A stretch of 64,000 nucleotides of DNA from Agarophyton chilense (GCA_030374765.1 JARGXX010000068.1:620001-684000); one strand, 5' to 3'. Positions 1 through 11,435 are shown, counted from the stretch's first letter. Numbers and translations are program-made. The notes: a model not told the origin generated them from the sequence alone.

Positions 1-3000
1 ATGCGAGCTTGATAGAGGTCTTTCATGTGGAACCGAGACGACAGCTCTGCCTTTACACGATCCATTGTCTTCATGCTCGGACTTGCAATAAGCAAGTCAT
101 CAACGTATAGAGCAATCAAAACAACAAATCCCAGTATCTTTCCGCTGTACACACACTCATCTGCGTCATTTGGCGTCAACTGCATCTCCTCAACAAGGAA
201 CGAGTATATCTTTGCATGCCACTGTCTGGGTGCCTGTCGTAGCCCATAGATGGCTTTCTTCAAACGACACACCAGATCCTCGTTACCTTGCTGCACAAAA
301 CCTGTTGGCTGCTCCATGTACACTGTCTCCTCAAGGTCACCGTTCAGAAAAGCTGTTTTCACATCCATCTGGTGCAAATGAAAGTCTCGTACAGCAGTCA
401 CTGACAGAATCATCCTGATCGAGGTAAACTTAACAACAGGTGCATATGTTTCAGAAAAGTCAACACCCTCGATCTGCAGGAATCCTCTAGCAACCATACG
501 AGCCTTGTACCTGATAGTTGGTTCACCAGATGGTGCTGCTTCATACTTCTGCACATACACCCACTTGGACGAAATCACGTTGCTGTCTGCTGGCCTTGGC
601 ACTAAGTCCCATGTGTCATGCTCAATTAGTGACTGGTACTCACTCTTCATTGCCTTCTTCCATGCTTCGGAATCAGGACGTGACACAGCATCATCATATG
701 ACGACGGGGTGTCTTCACTGGCAGTCAGTAGAGCAGTTGCACGCCACCATGAGCTCGGCTTCCTACGTTCACGCGTGGACCTACGAACAGGTTGTGTCTC
801 ATGCACTACAGGCTCAACTGGTGTATCAGCTGCGGAATCATCAACAGAGCTGTCAGAAGCATCATCAGAGTCAGGCAAAGGCGCAGAAGGGTCATCATCG
901 CTGGGTCCACTAGATGTGTCAGATGTAGAGGTATCATGTGGACTAGACATATTACTAAAGTCAATGTCTGCGTAGTCCTCTTCCTCATAGCTAAACTGGT
1001 TGTCTGAGCCCGAAAACTCATCAAACCGTACATCTCTTGACACAATCACCTTTTTCTTTTCAGAGTCCCACAACTTGTATCCGTGAGACCCTGGGGTGTA
1101 CCCAATAAAGATAGCTTCCACACCACGCTCCTCTAGCTTCTTCAGCTTATGATCCACAACCTTGTACCAGCATCGGCTCCCAAACACACGCAGGTTGCTC
1201 ACATCAGGCTTCTGACCATGCCACAGTTCATATGGTGTCACACTACTTGGAAGAGCTTTGCAAGTCACACGGTTGCGCACATACACTGCAGCATTCAGTG
1301 CCTCAGCCCAAAAGTGCTTTGGCAATTTCTTGTGACATAACATCGATCTGACCAAGTCCATAAGTGTGCGGTTGAACCGTTCGGCAAGTCCATTCTGCTG
1401 AGGATTGTAAGGCACAGTTCGCTGATGCTCAATACCGTTCAAGTTCTTTGGTAAAACGATGTGACAGATATTCACCACCGTTGTCAGTGCGCAATGCTTT
1501 GAGCACACTGTCACGTGCGGTGATGGTTTTCACTTGTCTGCCAGTTTGGTTTTGAACAAACTTGAGCCACCTTAGGAACATCTGGAACACCTCATCCTTA
1601 GTTCTGAGCATGTAAAAGAAGCAGAAACGACTGTGATCATCGATGAATGTGACGAAGTAGTGCGAGCCTCCCAAGGATTTCACACTTACTGGACCTGACA
1701 CATCGGAGTGAACAAGTTCCAGTACGTGTTTTGCTCGTTCCCCCCCTTGCTTGGGAGTCGGAGCACGGGTTGCTTTTCCTACTACACATGAGCCACACAC
1801 ATCTGAATCCTGCGCAACGTCTACATTGCGCCCTGACACAACCTTGTTTCGAGCCATATGCTTGATACCATCCACATTCACATGAGCCATTCGAGCATGC
1901 CATAGTGACAAGTCCGACACAAGTGCGCTGTTTACATCTGAACACTGGTGTGCAGCAGTGCAAAGGTAGTATAGGCCTTTGACGCGGCGCCCCAAGGCAA
2001 CCACTTTTGACCCCTTGTATACACATACCTTCTCTTTTTCAAACACTACTTTGCACCCCACATCACAAATCGCCGATACAGAAAGCAAATGGTACCTTAA
2101 ATTCGGTACATGAACAACTTGCTTCAGCTGGCACTTTCGTTTGGACCCTTCCACAATCAGATCAAGCTCCACACTACCGTGACCAACAGACTCTAGTTTG
2201 GAATCATTACCGATGCTAACGCCAGAAGACACCTTACTATCATATGTTTGGAACATGGATTCGTCAAAAGTCATGTGGGCAGTAGCACCAGAGTCAACAA
2301 TCCAGTCACTGTTCGTGGCTTTATCAGAGCCAGTAGCAATGAGACATACAAAGTCAGAGTCGTTGCCACCCGTACCTCGCTCATCGCTGAGCTCAGTATT
2401 GACAGTTGGGTGAGCAGCATCGACCTGATTCATGTTAGCCCCATCACGTTGCTTCTTGAAACAGTTCCTCTGGATATGACCCTTCTTATGACAATAATGA
2501 CACTCGATGTTCTTCCATCGCGACTGCCTGCCAACCAAAGCTGCGTCACTTCCACCAGGCTCCTCCTTGGCACGATCGTTCATTCGCTGCTCTTCTTGCA
2601 GCAGACGACTCTTCACAAACTCTAGAGTGAGTTGACGATCGCCAATCGTGGTATCAATTGCGACGATGAGGTGCTCGAATCTTTCCGGAAGTCCGCATAG
2701 GATGGCCATAGCGATGTCCTCCTCCTCAACAACAACGTCCATACACTTCAGGTCTGATGCCAGATGACGTACACGGTTGATGAACTGTAGCATTTTCTCA
2801 TCATCACGCATCTTGGCAGAGTAGAAGGACCGTCGGGCGTTGATTTTGTTGAGCAGAGTCTTGCGTTGGAACACATCGCAAATGGCTTTCCACATATCGG
2901 CAGCGTTGTCGGCGTCCCGCACATGATCTAAATGCTCATCGCTGAGTGTGAGACCAATAATAGCTCTGGCCTTGGCATCTTTCTTTTTCCAAGTCGACAG

Positions 3001-3141
3001 CTCATCTTCGTCAGTGGGTCTAACAGAGTCGAGGTGGCCATCGAGGTCCTTGAGTGCAAGCAGCAGCTCAATCTTCTGCTTCCATACGTGGAAGTTATCC
3101 TCAACCAGCTTTTCGATTTTCACCCCACTGAACGAATCCAT
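1..3141 (-). pseudogene. Copia gag-pol of copy A, partial and broken
   Basis: Minus-strand gag-pol starting at the ATG whose complement lies at 3139-3141 (MDSFSGVKIEKL). Order seen: gag, CCHC zinc knuckle, protease with DSGAT, integrase with HHCC and catalytic acidic residues, then reverse transcriptase running off the window edge. This is the Copia order (integrase before RT). The product would make the capsid and the enzymes for reverse transcription and integration. About one break is present in the visible part. It carries several amino-acid differences from copies B, D and E. Confidence 0.9.
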
Positions 3142-4329
3142 GTTGTGCAAAGTGTCACAAGAGGCCGAGAGAGATGACTTGACAGCAACAGACGAGTGAA
3201 CAACAACAACAGACAACAACAACAAAGTAAAAACAACAAACAACAAATAATTCTTCAAGATTGAACAGACAATAGTCTGCGGGCGCACTGGCAGGGCTTC
3301 CTATACCCGCGTCCCTAAAGGTCGGACCCCTGGCCCCCAGAGCTCTTCTGGGTAGATAACGGTTTTCTGCAGTCTACCTCCTCCCACGTCACAAGGAGAA
3401 GGCGCGTTGCTCCTTACGAGGCTTCCAGAGGATGGTTAATGACCGAAGATATGCCTTCACTAAGTTGACCCTCTCTGGCCTCTTTCAAGAACTAGCGCGA
3501 CCTCGAAACCGAAGCTACTTCAACACCAAGATACGCTTCTAACGAGCAATCAATGAAGATCGCACGCGGCCTGATCCTGAAAAGGAGGTCAGCCTTCGAA
3601 ACGTCGCCTCCCCGCGTACTGCGGATCAAAAGCTCCTTATGGATGCTGTTCACAACAGTCCAAGTGCCCAACCACAAAGGTCGGGCTCACACACAAAGTC
3701 AAACAACCAGCCAAATGCAGTGCGCCACGGCACCCCGTCCACAAATGCACCCGCAAAGTTCAACCAGATCTTTCGACCGTCACTGTTATCCGCCCTAAAA
3801 GGACCAGTGGGGAACCCGCTTGACAGTACACCTGCTTTGGTTCAAGCCGCCAGGCTAACGTCCCCGAGTACAAGGAATCACCCAAAGTACCTCGGATCAA
3901 CCGCTCGTCGCACAGGCAAAGATGCAGACCAAACACACAAACACACACGAACGCTGAGCCAAGAACTCCAGGCCCAGACTTCAACAAACACGGTCCTCAA
4001 CCTCTCAGATCAGAACCTGCAACACGACGCAGGGATCCACAAAACAACGAAAGAGAGGGAGACCAAACGAAACGGATAGCGATCGACAAACACGGGCAAC
4101 AACGAGCACCCAAACACAATCACGATAAAAACGTCCAACCACTACCACCACAACGCCCTCAGGGAGGAACGCAAGACCGAAAGAAAATACCAACACCAAC
4201 CCACGATACGGTCACACACCCGACGAAACGGCTACTACGGCGGAAACCAAGAGAATAGAACAGCGAAACGGGTGAACGGCGGTGCGGGAGAGCGGCGAGA
4301 GACGAACTAGACGGCAGAGGTCAGCGGGG

Positions 4330-4343
4330 CTGGGCCCATAACC
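4330..4343 (-). other. Primer binding site, half initiator tRNA-Met (copy A)
   Basis: Directly inside the 5' LTR. The 14 bases read CTGGGCCCATAACC on the plus strand, the sense of the anticodon stem-loop of eukaryotic initiator tRNA-Met, so the minus-strand element RNA is complementary to it. Drosophila copia and yeast Ty5 are known to prime from this internal tRNA half. Confidence 0.8.
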
Positions 4344-5030
4344 TGATGGAAAGGGAAATGCTGAAGGAAAGGTTGAGGGATGAATGGAAAGTTCGCCAGC
4401 TCTGGCTTGGATTTACTTGGAGGCGCTCAAACTTTCACTTATATACTACTTCAAAACGTCAGCTGTCTAGACTCCAACTCAAAGTAAACCCTAGACTACA
4501 AAGCAGGGACACTCAATACTACCAATCATATTCAAGCATGACATTAACCCTAGTCAATGTTCATTGCAGCGCACAACAAGGCAATATACAGTGCACAGCC
4601 CATAATTACACTGACGTGTGCACAAATTCAATATGCCAGCATACACTACTTGCAATCCGCCTCCATACACATTCACTTTCCAGCACAGTACACCAAGTCT
4701 CCTGTAATACACATGTCACGTCTCTTCTCCAAGTACATTCGTTACACCTTGTGAGATGTGTTCATAGTACACCAGCTGGACATATTGAACAGCGTGCACA
4801 GTAGTACAAATAGACCACGTACACACGTGTACCACAGACAAACCCAATAGTGCCATACCACTTGTACACACCACATTGCATGTGCACATTTGCAGTAGCC
4901 AATCACAGCCCGAGTTCACGTTGAGATCCGACTGACACGCATATGCGCTTTTCCAGGGGCACCCTCCAAAACAGCCCATGCTCCCCTGCACTTTTGTTTT
5001 TCAGTGACAGCACAGGGTCAACAGCCAACA
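4344..5030 (-). repeat. 5' LTR of Copia copy A
   Basis: 687-bp LTR in reverse orientation, matching the LTRs at 5499, 21142, 27078, 35994 and 41931. The outer end on the minus strand reads TGTTGGCTGTTGACCC. The inner end lies next to the primer binding site. The family LTR has short inverted ends (TGTTGG...CCAACA). Confidence 0.93.
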
Positions 5031-5498
5031 CTATCGCCGCTAAAATGAACTAGTCCGTGCTGCAAAGGGCCGACCCAGCTGTCACAAAGGTAATCAAACT
5101 TGCCTCGCACCTCTGTCTCCATAAGCTCGATGACAGCCAAGTGTGGCTTCGACTGAATATCGAAGGCTCTTTCTTTGTCGTCGAGCTCCATGTGAACCAT
5201 CCGAACAACTCCGCCCGCGCTCGCCACCGCATTTTCGTCATAAATCGTAAGAGTCTTGAAAACTATTCCGATGACGTCGTCATTGGAAACAAGGAGATCA
5301 AACTTCAAGAACAAATGATCATTTACACATACTCCAAACAAAAGACAATCGGAATCTGGTTTTATCAAAAACCAGAGGCTTCTTCCGTGTTTTAACTTCT
5401 CCAGGCTCTTGTAAAAGGGAGATATCTCTCTGCGACTCAGTCACCGCCCGTCGAAATTCCCTCCTCCTCCCAATCATCCGGAACGTCTGCCTCACAAC
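5031..5498 (+). pseudogene. DCP1-like mRNA-decapping cofactor, fragment copy
   Basis: A 468-bp plus-strand fragment with the EVH1-like domain of DCP1, the activator of the decapping enzyme DCP2 in the cytoplasm. Coding begins at about 5054 (SVLQRADPAV). It shows family landmarks in order: a tryptophan before IEGSFFVV, FVINRKSLENY, and GIWFYQK. The left end lies inside the intron predicted in the 35.5-kb copy, exactly at the LTR of Copia A. The right end is exactly at the LTR of Copia B. A TAA stop at 5393-5395 interrupts the last helix while the frame stays open on both sides. The other copy (35526-35993) has the same length, and only two differences were noticed, both synonymous. With no promoter and no start it is very unlikely to make a protein. 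Confidence 0.8.
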
Positions 5499-6187
5499 TG
5501 TTGGCTGTTGACCCTGTGCTGTCACTGAAAAACAAAAGTGCAGGGGAGCATGGGCTGTTTTGGAGGGTGCCCCTGGAAAAGGGCATATGCGTGTCAGTCG
5601 GATCTCAACGTGAACTCGGGCTGTGATTGGCTACTGCAAATGTGCACATGCAATGTGGTGTGTACAAGTGGTATGGCACTATTGGGTTTGTCTGTGGTAC
5701 ACGTGTGTACGTGGTCTATTTGTACTACTGTGCACGCTGTTCAATATGTCCAGCTGGTGTACTATGAACACATCTCACAAGGTGTAACGAATGTACTTGG
5801 AGAAGAGACGTGACATGTGTATTACAGGAGACTTGGTGTACTGTGCTGGAACGTGAATGTGTATGGAGGCGGATTGCAAGTAGTGTGTGCTGGCATATTG
5901 AATTTGTGCACACGTCAGTGTAATTATGGGCTGTGCACTGTATATTGCCTTGTTGTGCGCTGCAATGAACATTGACTAGGGTTAATGTCATGCTTGAATA
6001 TGATTGGTAGTATTGAGTGTCCCTGCTTTGTAGTCTAGGGTTTACTTTGAGTTGGAGTCTAGACAGCTGACGTTTTGAAGTAGTATATAAGTGAAAGTTT
6101 GAGCGCCTCCAAGTAAATCCAAGCCAGAGCTGGCGAACTTCCTTTTTATTCACTCAACCTTTCCTTCAGCATTTTCCCTTTCCAACA
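5499..6187 (+). repeat. 5' LTR of Copia copy B
   Basis: 689 bp from TGTTGGCTGTTGACCC to CCCTTTCCAACA, the same length as both LTRs of copy E. Contains a TATA box (TATATAAG, 6084-6091) about 100 bp before the LTR end and an upstream GATTGGCTACTGCAAATG stretch (5625-5642) holding an inverted CCAAT box. The LTR would supply promoter and polyadenylation signals. Confidence 0.95.
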
Positions 6188-6201
6188 GGTTATGGGCCCA
6201 G
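6188..6201 (+). other. Primer binding site, half initiator tRNA-Met (copy B)
   Basis: GGTTATGGGCCCAG directly follows the LTR. It is the reverse complement of the anticodon stem-loop of eukaryotic initiator tRNA-Met, the site used by Drosophila copia and Ty5. The following bases to 7389 form a long untranslated leader with no convincing gene. Confidence 0.85.
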
Positions 6202-7389
6202 CCCTGCTGACCTCTGCCGTCTAGTTCGTCTCTCGCCGCTCTCCCGCACCGCCGTTCACCCGTTTCGCTGTTCTATTCTCTTGGTTTCCGCCGTAGTAGC
6301 CGTTTCGTCGGGTGTGTGACCGTATCGTGGGTTGGTGTTGGTATTTTCTTTCGGTCTTGCGTTCCTCCCTGAGGGCGTTGTGGTGGTAGTGGTTGGACGT
6401 TGTTATCGTGATTGTGTTTGGGTGCTCGTTGTTGCCCGTGTTTGTCGATCGCTATCCGTTTCGTTTGGTCTCCCTCTCTTTCGTTGTTTTGTGGATCCCT
6501 GCGTCGTGTTGCAGGTTCTGATCTGAGAGGTTGAGGACCGTGTTTGTTGAAGTCTGGGCCTGGAGTTCTTGGCTCAGCGTTCGTGTGTGTTTGTGTGTTT
6601 GGTCTGCATCTTTGCCTGTGCGACGAGCGGTTGATCCGAGGTACTTTGGGTGATTCCTTGTACTCGGGGACGTTAGCCTGGCGGCTTGAACCAAAGCAGG
6701 TGTACTGTCAAGCGGGTTCCCCACTGGTCCTTTTAGGGCGGATAACAGTGACGGTCGAAAGATCTGGTTGAACTTTGCGGGTGCATTTGTGGACGGGGTG
6801 CCGTGGCGCACTGCATTTGGCTGGTTGTTTGACTTTGTGTGTGAGCCCGACCTTTGTGGTTGGGCACTTGGACTGTTGTGAACAGCATCCATAAGGAGCT
6901 TTTGATCCGCAGTACGCGGGGAGGCGACGTTTCGAAGGCTGACCTCCTTTTCAGGATCAGGCCGCGTGCGATCTTCATTGATTGCTCGTTAGAAGCGTAT
7001 CTTGGTGTTGAAGTAGCTTCGGTTTCGAGGTCGCGCTAGTTCTTGAAAGAGGCCAGAGAGGGTCAACTTAGTGAAGGCATATCTTCGGTCATTAACCATC
7101 CTCTGGAAGCCTCGTAAGGAGCAACGCGCCTTCTCCTTGTGACGTGGGAGGAGGTAGACTGCAGAAAACCGTTATCTACCCAGAAGAGCTCTGGGGGCCA
7201 GGGGTCCGACCTTTAGGGACGCGGGTATAGGAAGCCCTGCCAGTGCGCCCGCAGACTATTGTCTGTTCAATCTTGAAGAATTATTTGTTGTTTGTTGTTT
7301 TTACTTTGTTGTTGTTGTCTGTTGTTGTTGTTCACTCGTCTGTTGCTGTCAAGTCATCTCTCTCGGCCTCTTGTGACACTTTGCACAAC

Positions 7390-10300
7390 ATGGATTCGTT
7401 CAGTGGGGTGAAAATCGAAAAGCTGGTTGAGGATAACTTCCACGTATGGAAGCAGAAGATTGAGCTGCTGCTTGCACTCAAGGACCTCGATGGCCACCTC
7501 GACTCTGTTAGACCCACTGACGAAGATGAGCTGTCGACTTGGAAAAAGAAAGATGCCAAGGCCAGAGCTATTATTGGTCTCACACTCAGCGATGAGCATT
7601 TAGATCATGTGCGGGACGCCGACAACGCTGCCGATATGTGGAAAGCCATTTGCGATGTGTTCCAACGCAAGACTCTGCTCAACAAAATCAACGCCCGACG
7701 GTCCTTCTACTCTGCCAAGATGCGTGATGATGAGAAAATGCTACAGTTCATCAACCGTGTACGTCATCTGGCATCAGACCTGAAGTGTATGGACGTTGTT
7801 GTTGAGGAGGAGGACATCGCTATGGCCATCCTATGCGGACTTCCGGAAAGATTCGAGCACCTCATCGTCGCAATTGATACCACGATTGGCGATCGTCAAC
7901 TCACTCTAGAGTTTGTGAAGAGTCGTCTGCTGCAAGAAGAGCAGCGAATGAACGATCGTGCCAAGGAGGAGCCTGGTGGAAGTGAGGCAGCTTTGGTTGG
8001 CAGGCAGTCGCGATGGAAGAACATCGAGTGTCATTATTGTCATAAGAAGGGTCATATCCAGAGGAACTGTTTCAAGAAGCAACGTGATGGGGCTAACATG
8101 AATCAGGTCGGTGCTGCTCACCCAACTGTCAATACTGAGCTCAGCGATGAGCGAGGTACGGGTGGCAACGACTCTGACTTTGTATGTCTCATTGCTACTG
8201 GCTCTGATAAAGCCACGAACAGTGACTGGATTGTTGACTCTGGTGCTACTGCCCACATGACTTTTGACGAATCCATGTTCCAAACATATGATAGTAAGGT
8301 GTCTTCTGGCGTTAGCATCGGTAATGATTCCAAACTAGAGTCTGTTGGTCACGGTAGTGTGGAGCTTGATCTGATTGTGGAAGGGTCCAAACGAAAGTGC
8401 CAGCTGAAGCAAGTTGTTCATGTACCGAATTTAAGGTACCATTTGCTTTCTGTATCGGCGATTTGTGATGTGGGGTGCAAAGTAGTGTTTGAAAAAGAGA
8501 AGGTATGTGTATACAAGGGGTCAAAAGTGGTTGCCTTGGGGCGCCGCGTCAAAGGCCTATACTACCTTTGCACTGCTGCACACCAGTGTACAGATGTAAA
8601 CAGCGCACTTGTGTCGGACTGGTCACTATGGCATGCTCGAATGGCTCATGTGAATGTGGATGGTATCAAGCATATGGCTCGAAACAAGGTTGTGTCAGGG
8701 CTCAATGTAGACGTTGCGCAGGATTCAGATGTGTGTGGCTCATGTGTAGTAGGAAAAGCAACCCGTGCTCCGACTCCCAAGCAAGGGGGGGAACGAGCAA
8801 AACACGTACTGGAACTTGTTCACTCCGATGTGTCAGGTCCAGTAAGTGTGAAATCCTTGGGAGGCTCGCACTACTTCGTCACATTCATCGATGATCACAG
8901 TCGTTTCTGCTTCTTTTACATGCTCAAAACTAAGGATGAGGTGTTCCAGATGTTCCTAAGGTGGCTCACGTTTGTTCAAAACCAAACTGGCAGACAAGTG
9001 AAAACCATCACCGCACGTGACAGTGTGCTCAAAGCATTGCGCACTGACAACGGTGGTGAATATCTGTCACATCGTTTTACCAAAGAACTTGAACGTCACG
9101 GTATTGAGCATCAGCGAACTGTGCCTTACAATCCTCAGCAGAATGGACTTGCCGAACGGTTCAACCGCACACTTATGGACTTGGTCAGATCGATGTTATG
9201 TCACAAGAAATTGCCAAAGCACTTTTGGGCTGAGGCACTGAATGTTGCAGTGTATGTGCGCAACCGTGTGACTTGCAAAGCTCTTCCAAGTAGTGTGACA
9301 CCATATGAACTGTGGCATGGTCAGAAGCCTGATGTGAGCAACCTGCGTGTGTTTGGGAGCCGATGCTGGTACAAGGTTGTGGATCATAAGCTGAAGAAGC
9401 TAGAGGAGCGTGGTGTGGAAGCTATCTTTATTGGGTACACCCCAGGGTCTCACGGATACAAGTTGTGGGACTCTGAAAAGAAAAAGGTGATTGTGTCAAG
9501 AGATGTACGGTTTGATGAGTTTTCGGGCTCAGACAACCAGTTTAGCTATGAGGAAGAGGACTACGCAGACATTGACTTTAGTAATATGTCTAGTCCACAT
9601 GATACCTCTACATCTGACACATCTAGTGGACCCAGCGATGATGACCCTTCTGCGCCTTTGCCTGACTCTGATGATGCTTCTGACAGCTCTGTTGATGATT
9701 CCGCAGCTGATACACCAGTTGAGCCTGTAGTGCATGAGACACAACCTGTTCGTAGGTCCACGCGTGAACGTAGGAAGCCGAGCTCATGGTGGCGTGCAAC
9801 TGCTCTACTGACTGCCAGTGATGACACCCCGTCGTCATATGATGATGCTGTGTCACGTCCTGATTCCGAAGCATGGAAGAAGGCAATGAAGAGTGAGTAC
9901 CAGTCACTAATTGAGCATGACACATGGGACTTAGTGCCAAGGCCAGCAGACAGCAACGTGATTTCGTCCAAGTGGGTGTATGTGCAGAAGTATGAAGCAG
10001 CACCATCTGGTGAACCAACTATCAGGTACAAGGCTCGTATGGTTGCTAGAGGATTCCTGCAGATCGAGGGTGTTGACTTTTCTGAAACATATGCACCTGT
10101 TGTTAAGTTTACCTCGATCAGGATGATTCTGTCAGTGACTGCTGTACGAGACTTTCATTTGCACCAGATGGATGTGAAAACAGCTTTTCTGAACGGTGAC
10201 CTTGAGGAGACAGTGTACATGGAGCAGCCAACAGGTTTTGTGCAGCAAGGTAACGAGGATCTGGTGTGTCGTTTGAAGAAAGCCATCTATGGGCTACGAC

Positions 10301-11415
10301 AGGCACCCAGACAGTGGCATGCAAAGATATACTCGTTCCTTGTTGAGGAGATGCAGTTGACGCCAAATGACGCAGATGAGTGTGTGTACAGCGGAAAGAT
10401 ACTGGGATTTGTTGTTTTGATTGCTCTATACGTTGATGACTTGCTTATTGCAAGTCCGAGCATGAAGACAATGGATCGTGTAAAGGCAGAGCTGTCGTCT
10501 CGGTTCCACATGAAAGACCTCTATCAAGCTCGCATGGTACTCGGATTCGAGATCCACCGTGACAGAGTTAAGCGAGAGTTGTATCTGACTCAGTCTGCGT
10601 ACACACAAAAGGTCTTGGAACGTTTTGGCATGCACCAGTCCAAACCAGTTGACAGTCCAATGGAAGTTGGCATGGACCTGTCTGCGATTCAGGATGTACT
10701 CAGGGAGGTGCCGTACCGTCAGGCAATTGGCTGTCTCATGTACTTGTCTGTAGGAACTCGTCCAGATATCTCATACGCGGTGTCCAAACTTGCCAAGTAT
10801 GTTGAGAAACCTGGAGAGATTCACTGGAAGGCAGTCAAACGTGTGCTTCGCCATCTCAACGGTACTTGTACATTTGGTCTCACCTACGGCTTAAACACCG
10901 ATTTGGCACTTCAAGGCTACGTGGACTCTGACTGGGCAGGCGATGTTGCAAACCGCAAGTCTACCAGTGGGTACTTGTTCATGATGGCTGGAGGTCCTGT
11001 GTCATGGTGTTCACGTCAGCAAGAAGTGGTTGCACTGTCTAGTGCTGAAGCTGAGTATGTGAGTCTGTGCAGTGGTTCCAAAGAGGCCATCTGGCTTAGG
11101 CGTTTGTGGAATGGCATCGGCATAGTCATTGGAGTAGAAGTGGACGATTCGGTAAAGTTGCTTGTCGAACCAACGCCTGTATATGTTGACAACCAAGGGT
11201 GCATTGACCTTGCCCGAAATGGCGTTGTCAACAAGCGTACCAAGCATATCGACATTCGTTTTCACTTTACTCGAGAAGCTCTACGTGACAAGTCGATTGT
11301 GTTGTTCTACTGCCCTACCGATTGTATGACTGCCGATATGCTCAACAAACCACTTTGCCGTGTGAAGCACGAGAGGTTCCGTGAAGACAGTGGCGTCCGA
11401 CACCTAGACCTTTGA
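7390..11415 (+). CDS. Copia gag-pol polyprotein, copy B, looks whole
   Basis: Open frame of 1341 codons from the ATG at 7390 (MDSFSGVKIEKL), the usual Copia gag beginning. An open stretch upstream to 7243 has no ATG and is a GTT-rich low-complexity run, so I do not include it. Landmarks: CCHC knuckle near residues 214-227, protease DSGAT near 283, integrase HHCC near 413-460 and catalytic D-D-E near 480, 553 and 589, reverse transcriptase YVDD near 1014, and RNase H with SSAEAEY and KHIDIRFHF near 1217-1295. The product makes particle shell and enzymes and is processed by its own protease. All catalytic motifs are present. It ends in TGA shortly before a polypurine tract. Confidence 0.95.
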   Translation: MDSFSGVKIEKLVEDNFHVWKQKIELLLALKDLDGHLDSVRPTDEDELSTWKKKDAKARAIIGLTLSDEHLDHVRDADNAADMWKAICDVFQRKTLLNKINARRSFYSAKMRDDEKMLQFINRVRHLASDLKCMDVVVEEEDIAMAILCGLPERFEHLIVAIDTTIGDRQLTLEFVKSRLLQEEQRMNDRAKEEPGGSEAALVGRQSRWKNIECHYCHKKGHIQRNCFKKQRDGANMNQVGAAHPTVNTELSDERGTGGNDSDFVCLIATGSDKATNSDWIVDSGATAHMTFDESMFQTYDSKVSSGVSIGNDSKLESVGHGSVELDLIVEGSKRKCQLKQVVHVPNLRYHLLSVSAICDVGCKVVFEKEKVCVYKGSKVVALGRRVKGLYYLCTAAHQCTDVNSALVSDWSLWHARMAHVNVDGIKHMARNKVVSGLNVDVAQDSDVCGSCVVGKATRAPTPKQGGERAKHVLELVHSDVSGPVSVKSLGGSHYFVTFIDDHSRFCFFYMLKTKDEVFQMFLRWLTFVQNQTGRQVKTITARDSVLKALRTDNGGEYLSHRFTKELERHGIEHQRTVPYNPQQNGLAERFNRTLMDLVRSMLCHKKLPKHFWAEALNVAVYVRNRVTCKALPSSVTPYELWHGQKPDVSNLRVFGSRCWYKVVDHKLKKLEERGVEAIFIGYTPGSHGYKLWDSEKKKVIVSRDVRFDEFSGSDNQFSYEEEDYADIDFSNMSSPHDTSTSDTSSGPSDDDPSAPLPDSDDASDSSVDDSAADTPVEPVVHETQPVRRSTRERRKPSSWWRATALLTASDDTPSSYDDAVSRPDSEAWKKAMKSEYQSLIEHDTWDLVPRPADSNVISSKWVYVQKYEAAPSGEPTIRYKARMVARGFLQIEGVDFSETYAPVVKFTSIRMILSVTAVRDFHLHQMDVKTAFLNGDLEETVYMEQPTGFVQQGNEDLVCRLKKAIYGLRQAPRQWHAKIYSFLVEEMQLTPNDADECVYSGKILGFVVLIALYVDDLLIASPSMKTMDRVKAELSSRFHMKDLYQARMVLGFEIHRDRVKRELYLTQSAYTQKVLERFGMHQSKPVDSPMEVGMDLSAIQDVLREVPYRQAIGCLMYLSVGTRPDISYAVSKLAKYVEKPGEIHWKAVKRVLRHLNGTCTFGLTYGLNTDLALQGYVDSDWAGDVANRKSTSGYLFMMAGGPVSWCSRQQEVVALSSAEAEYVSLCSGSKEAIWLRRLWNGIGIVIGVEVDDSVKLLVEPTPVYVDNQGCIDLARNGVVNKRTKHIDIRFHFTREALRDKSIVLFYCPTDCMTADMLNKPLCRVKHERFREDSGVRHLDL

Positions 11416-11420
11416 AGTCA

Positions 11421-11435
11421 GTGACAGAGGGGGAG
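11421..11435 (+). other. Polypurine tract, copy B
   Basis: GTGACAGAGGGGGAG lies directly before the 3' LTR start at 11436. Purine-rich runs here prime plus-strand DNA synthesis in LTR elements. The same run precedes the LTR in E (41916-41930) and, reversed, in D. Confidence 0.8.

Larger units (their letters stand above)
1..5030 (-). mobile_element. Copia family 1 LTR retrotransposon, copy A (partial)
   Basis: Ty1/Copia element read on the minus strand; its 5' LTR is at the right (4344-5030) and the window cuts it inside the reverse transcriptase. It is nearly identical to copies B (5499), D (21142) and E (35994). Together with B it forms two inverted arms around a 468-bp host core. The visible coding part is broken, about one break. 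High identity to the whole copies indicates a young insertion. Confidence 0.93.

Noticed and set aside
5018-5368. Minus-strand ORF of 116 codons opposite the DCP1 fragment
   Set aside because: It lies opposite a plus-strand frame with clear DCP1 landmarks, and its end differs between the two loci; it is an antisense shadow.
7243-7389. Hydrophobic, signal-peptide-like N-terminal extension of Copia gag-pol
   Set aside because: The upstream open stretch has no ATG and comes from a GTT-repeat low-complexity run; the family start is the ATG at 7390 (and its equivalents in A, D and E).
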